Shown here: in pieces, positions 62,421-64,000 of the stretch
How the letters are laid out: each line of letters begins with the position of its first letter
How positions within the stretch are numbered: position 1 is the first letter of the stretch
From: DATLWN01 sp964492895
GTDB taxonomy: Bacteria > Pseudomonadota > Zetaproteobacteria > Mariprofundales > Mariprofundaceae
NCBI GenBank assembly: GCA_964492895.1
Contig: CAZBLR010000001.1
Coordinates: 62,001-126,000, forward strand
Direction: 5' to 3'
DNA: 64,000 nt
The notes under the pieces: generated by a model
The model's database searches: none
The model's input: the letters and a program-made list of their open reading frames with translations, nothing else
Told to the model about the DNA's origin: nothing
Translations under genes and position numbers: made by a program

Positions 62421-62449
62421 TTGACGGGCTACGGCTTCCGCTGAATCAT
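62421..62449 (+). promoter_or_regulatory. Candidate promoter for the cNMP-binding protein
   Basis: TTGACG (62421-62426), 17-base spacer, AATCAT (62444-62449): five and four matches to the -35 and -10 consensus. The predicted start of transcription falls just before the palindrome at 62459. Confidence 0.5.
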
Positions 62450-62458
62450 TCCAGCGCG

Positions 62459-62473
62459 CCGGGATGATCCCGG
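62459..62473. promoter_or_regulatory. Palindromic operator candidate
   Basis: CCGGGAT-G-ATCCCGG is a perfect 7-1-7 inverted repeat 18 bases before the ATG at 62491 and right after the predicted transcription start. A regulator bound here, or the RNA hairpin, would hinder expression. Confidence 0.5.
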
Positions 62474-62490
62474 TTCGCTGGTGGTGATCC

Positions 62491-63321
62491 ATGGCATGTA
62501 ACCCCGACGTCCTCAAGGATGTACCGCTGTTCTCTTTCCTCGACGAGAACGAACTGGCCGTTCTCGCCGGCCAGGTCGAGCTGCGCAATTTCTCGCCGCG
62601 CCAGAGAATCTTCAAGATCGGCGCACCCAGCAGCCGCGCCTACGTCATGATCTCCGGCGGGGTCCAGGTCACGACCATCGACGACGACAATCAGGTCGTC
62701 CTGCTCGACGAGCCGATCAAGGGCGACGTGTTCGGTTTCGCATCGATGATGGCGCAGACCGATCACCAGACCGAGGCGACGGCCATGCAGGATACCCAGT
62801 GCATCGAAATGGATCTCAACGACATCCAGGTCCTGCTCCGCCACCACCCGGATGCGGGCCTGGACCTGATGAAGGTCATGAGCAAGCAGTATCACACGGC
62901 CGAACAGCTGATCCGCCTGCGTGCATCGCGCAATCCCAATGCCGTGATCGAAGAGTCACAGACCCTGGGCGAACGCATCGCCGATGGCGTGGCATCATTC
63001 GGCGGCTCGTGGACGTTCATCATCCTCTTCGGGTTCGCGCTGATCATCTATACGGCCATCAACCACGCGTTGGGCGGCAGGGCGTGGGACCCGTATCCCT
63101 ATATCCTGCTGAACCTGTTCCTGTCCATGCTGGCCGCCGTCCAGGCCCCGATCATCATGATGAGCCAGAACCGGCAGGATAAGAAGGACCGTCTGCGCAG
63201 CGAACTCGATTTCGACACGAATCGCAGCGCGCTGTCGGAAATCCAGGGGCTGGCGCGCCGGATCAACATGCTCTACGACAAGCTCGACGACCTCGAGGCG
63301 ATGGTCAGCAAACGGCGATGA
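62491..63321 (+). CDS. Cyclic-nucleotide-binding domain plus DUF1003 membrane protein
   Basis: 276 aa. Residues ~10-125 form a cNMP-binding beta roll (VPLFSFLDENELAVLA; GVQVTTIDDDNQ; GDVFGFASMMAQTDHQTEATA, where the phosphate-binding cassette lacks the usual Arg-Ala-x-Ala pattern). Residues ~150-270 match DUF1003: ERIADGVASFGGSWTFIILFG, YPYILLNLFLSMLAAVQAPIIMMSQNRQ, two membrane spans and an acidic helical tail. Function unknown. GGTGATC upstream matches the extended Shine-Dalgarno. It may sense a nucleotide or have lost that ability. Confidence 0.85.
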   Translation: MACNPDVLKDVPLFSFLDENELAVLAGQVELRNFSPRQRIFKIGAPSSRAYVMISGGVQVTTIDDDNQVVLLDEPIKGDVFGFASMMAQTDHQTEATAMQDTQCIEMDLNDIQVLLRHHPDAGLDLMKVMSKQYHTAEQLIRLRASRNPNAVIEESQTLGERIADGVASFGGSWTFIILFGFALIIYTAINHALGGRAWDPYPYILLNLFLSMLAAVQAPIIMMSQNRQDKKDRLRSELDFDTNRSALSEIQGLARRINMLYDKLDDLEAMVSKRR

Positions 63322-63352
63322 CGCCGCCGCCCTGTCCGCGGATGCGCCCGCA

Positions 63353-64000
63353 TCACGCTCCGGAGGGCATCTCCCCAAGATCGTCGAAGAAGCGATAGGT
63401 GCCGCGCCCGGCCTGCTTGGCCGCGTACATGGCAGCATCCGCGTACTGCAGCAGCGTCTCCGCCGCTTCGGCATCCTGCGGATACACGGCGATGCCGATG
63501 CTGGACGTCACGGTCAAATCGCGTCCCTCGACCGCATACGGCCGCGCACAATTCGCGGCAATCTTGCGCACGATGCTCTCCGCATACCGCCGCTCGTGGA
63601 TGCGCGGAAGGATGACCGTGAACTCGTCGCCGCTCAGGCGGCCGACGGTGTCCGACTCGCGCACGTTGGCGCAAAGGCGTTCCGCCACCTGCTGCAGCAG
63701 CACGTCGCCGGTCTTGTGGCCATAGGTATCGTTGACCGCCTTGAAATGATCGAGGTCAATGAACAGCAGCAGCACCATCGAGCGGTCGCGCTTGGCCTGG
63801 ATCAGCTGCTGCGTCAGGCGATCGTAAATCAGGTTGCGGTTCGGTAAATCGGTCAGGATATCGAAATGGGCCTGGTGCCAGATCAGATCCTCGCGCGCCT
63901 TGCGTTCGGTGATGTCGGCACAAATGCCGACATACTGGAATATCTGCTGGTTCCTATCGCGGACGGAGCTGATCGATAGCCACGCAGGGTAGACCTGGCC
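63353..64000 (-). CDS. PAS-GGDEF diguanylate cyclase, C-terminal part
   Basis: The last 215 residues are visible; the gene runs out of the window at its 5' side with an open frame. The visible start YPAWLSISSVRDR and YVGICADITERKARE is the end of a PAS/PAC domain, then DILTDLPNRNLIYDRL opens the GGDEF domain; FIDLDHFKAVND binds metal, and the active-site loop is LSGDEF (an allowed SGDEF variant). It likely makes c-di-GMP. No RxxD inhibitory site is seen five residues before SGDEF (RESDTVGRLSGDEF has RESD nine residues earlier). Confidence 0.88.
   Translation of the reverse strand, partial: GQVYPAWLSISSVRDRNQQIFQYVGICADITERKAREDLIWHQAHFDILTDLPNRNLIYDRLTQQLIQAKRDRSMVLLLFIDLDHFKAVNDTYGHKTGDVLLQQVAERLCANVRESDTVGRLSGDEFTVILPRIHERRYAESIVRKIAANCARPYAVEGRDLTVTSSIGIAVYPQDAEAAETLLQYADAAMYAAKQAGRGTYRFFDDLGEMPSGA

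Overview
The window is GC-rich (roughly two thirds GC by eye) chromosomal DNA of a Gram-negative proteobacterium. It encodes LPS inner-core assembly, Kdo activation, LpxC, LptD, SurA, ubiquinone synthesis (UbiG) and DksA. murB sits inside the division and cell wall (dcw) cluster between murC and ddl, and the cluster ends with lpxC. From memory, that arrangement fits Acidithiobacillia, Zetaproteobacteria or deep gammaproteobacteria better than enterics; this placement is an inference. Genes are packed tightly, with many ATGA/GTGA stop-start overlaps and frequent GTG/TTG starts.

Layout. 1-9065 (+): LPS core operon with three GT9 heptosyltransferases, two GT2 glycosyltransferases, two SAM methyltransferases, a DUF3108 protein, an ICMT-like membrane methyltransferase, a heptose-7-phosphate kinase and kdsB. 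9066-9281: hairpin, then the dcw promoter, with a palindrome over its -10 element and 10-bp-phased MraZ boxes. 9282-27825 (+): complete dcw cluster mraZ-rsmH-ftsL-ftsI-murE-murF-mraY-murD-ftsW-murG-murC-murB-ddl-ftsQ-ftsA-ftsZ-lpxC. 27995-32400: mixed accessory stretch with a PAS/Cys-cluster protein, a cytochrome c'-like protein, a SpoIIAA-like protein, an LpxR-type lipid A deacylase in AT-richer DNA, an FMN reductase flanked by two near-identical hairpins, and a small acidic exported protein. 32426-40848 (mostly -): CHASE2 adenylate cyclase, dksA, lipB, MscS channel (+), MoeB-rhodanese, and a DppB-DppC-NagZ operon. 40928-47317 (+): ubiG, lptD, surA, pdxA, algH, WrbA-like flavoprotein. 47351-56511: small proteins, a Rap1a-like remnant, a DUF3187 protein, a phosphatase, folE, corA, YchJ, YcgN, GGCT, uup and an ornithine-lipid pair. 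56669-64000: nfeD-slipin, pcm, acnA, a cNMP-binding/DUF1003 protein and the end of a GGDEF protein.

Most of the window serves the envelope: lipid A commitment (LpxC), inner core sugars and their activation, septal and precursor peptidoglycan enzymes, LPS export (LptD), outer-membrane protein folding (SurA), muropeptide processing (NagZ beside a peptide-type permease pair), ornithine lipids and membrane quality control (NfeD/slipin). Nucleotide signalling appears as an adenylate cyclase, a cyclic-nucleotide-binding membrane protein and a diguanylate cyclase. No insertion sequence, CRISPR array, rRNA or tRNA was recognised. The least ordinary parts are the small non-coding elements (paired hairpins, palindromes, a duplicated gene 3' end) and the two AT-richer patches at about 29.7-31.0 kb and 47.6-48.9 kb.
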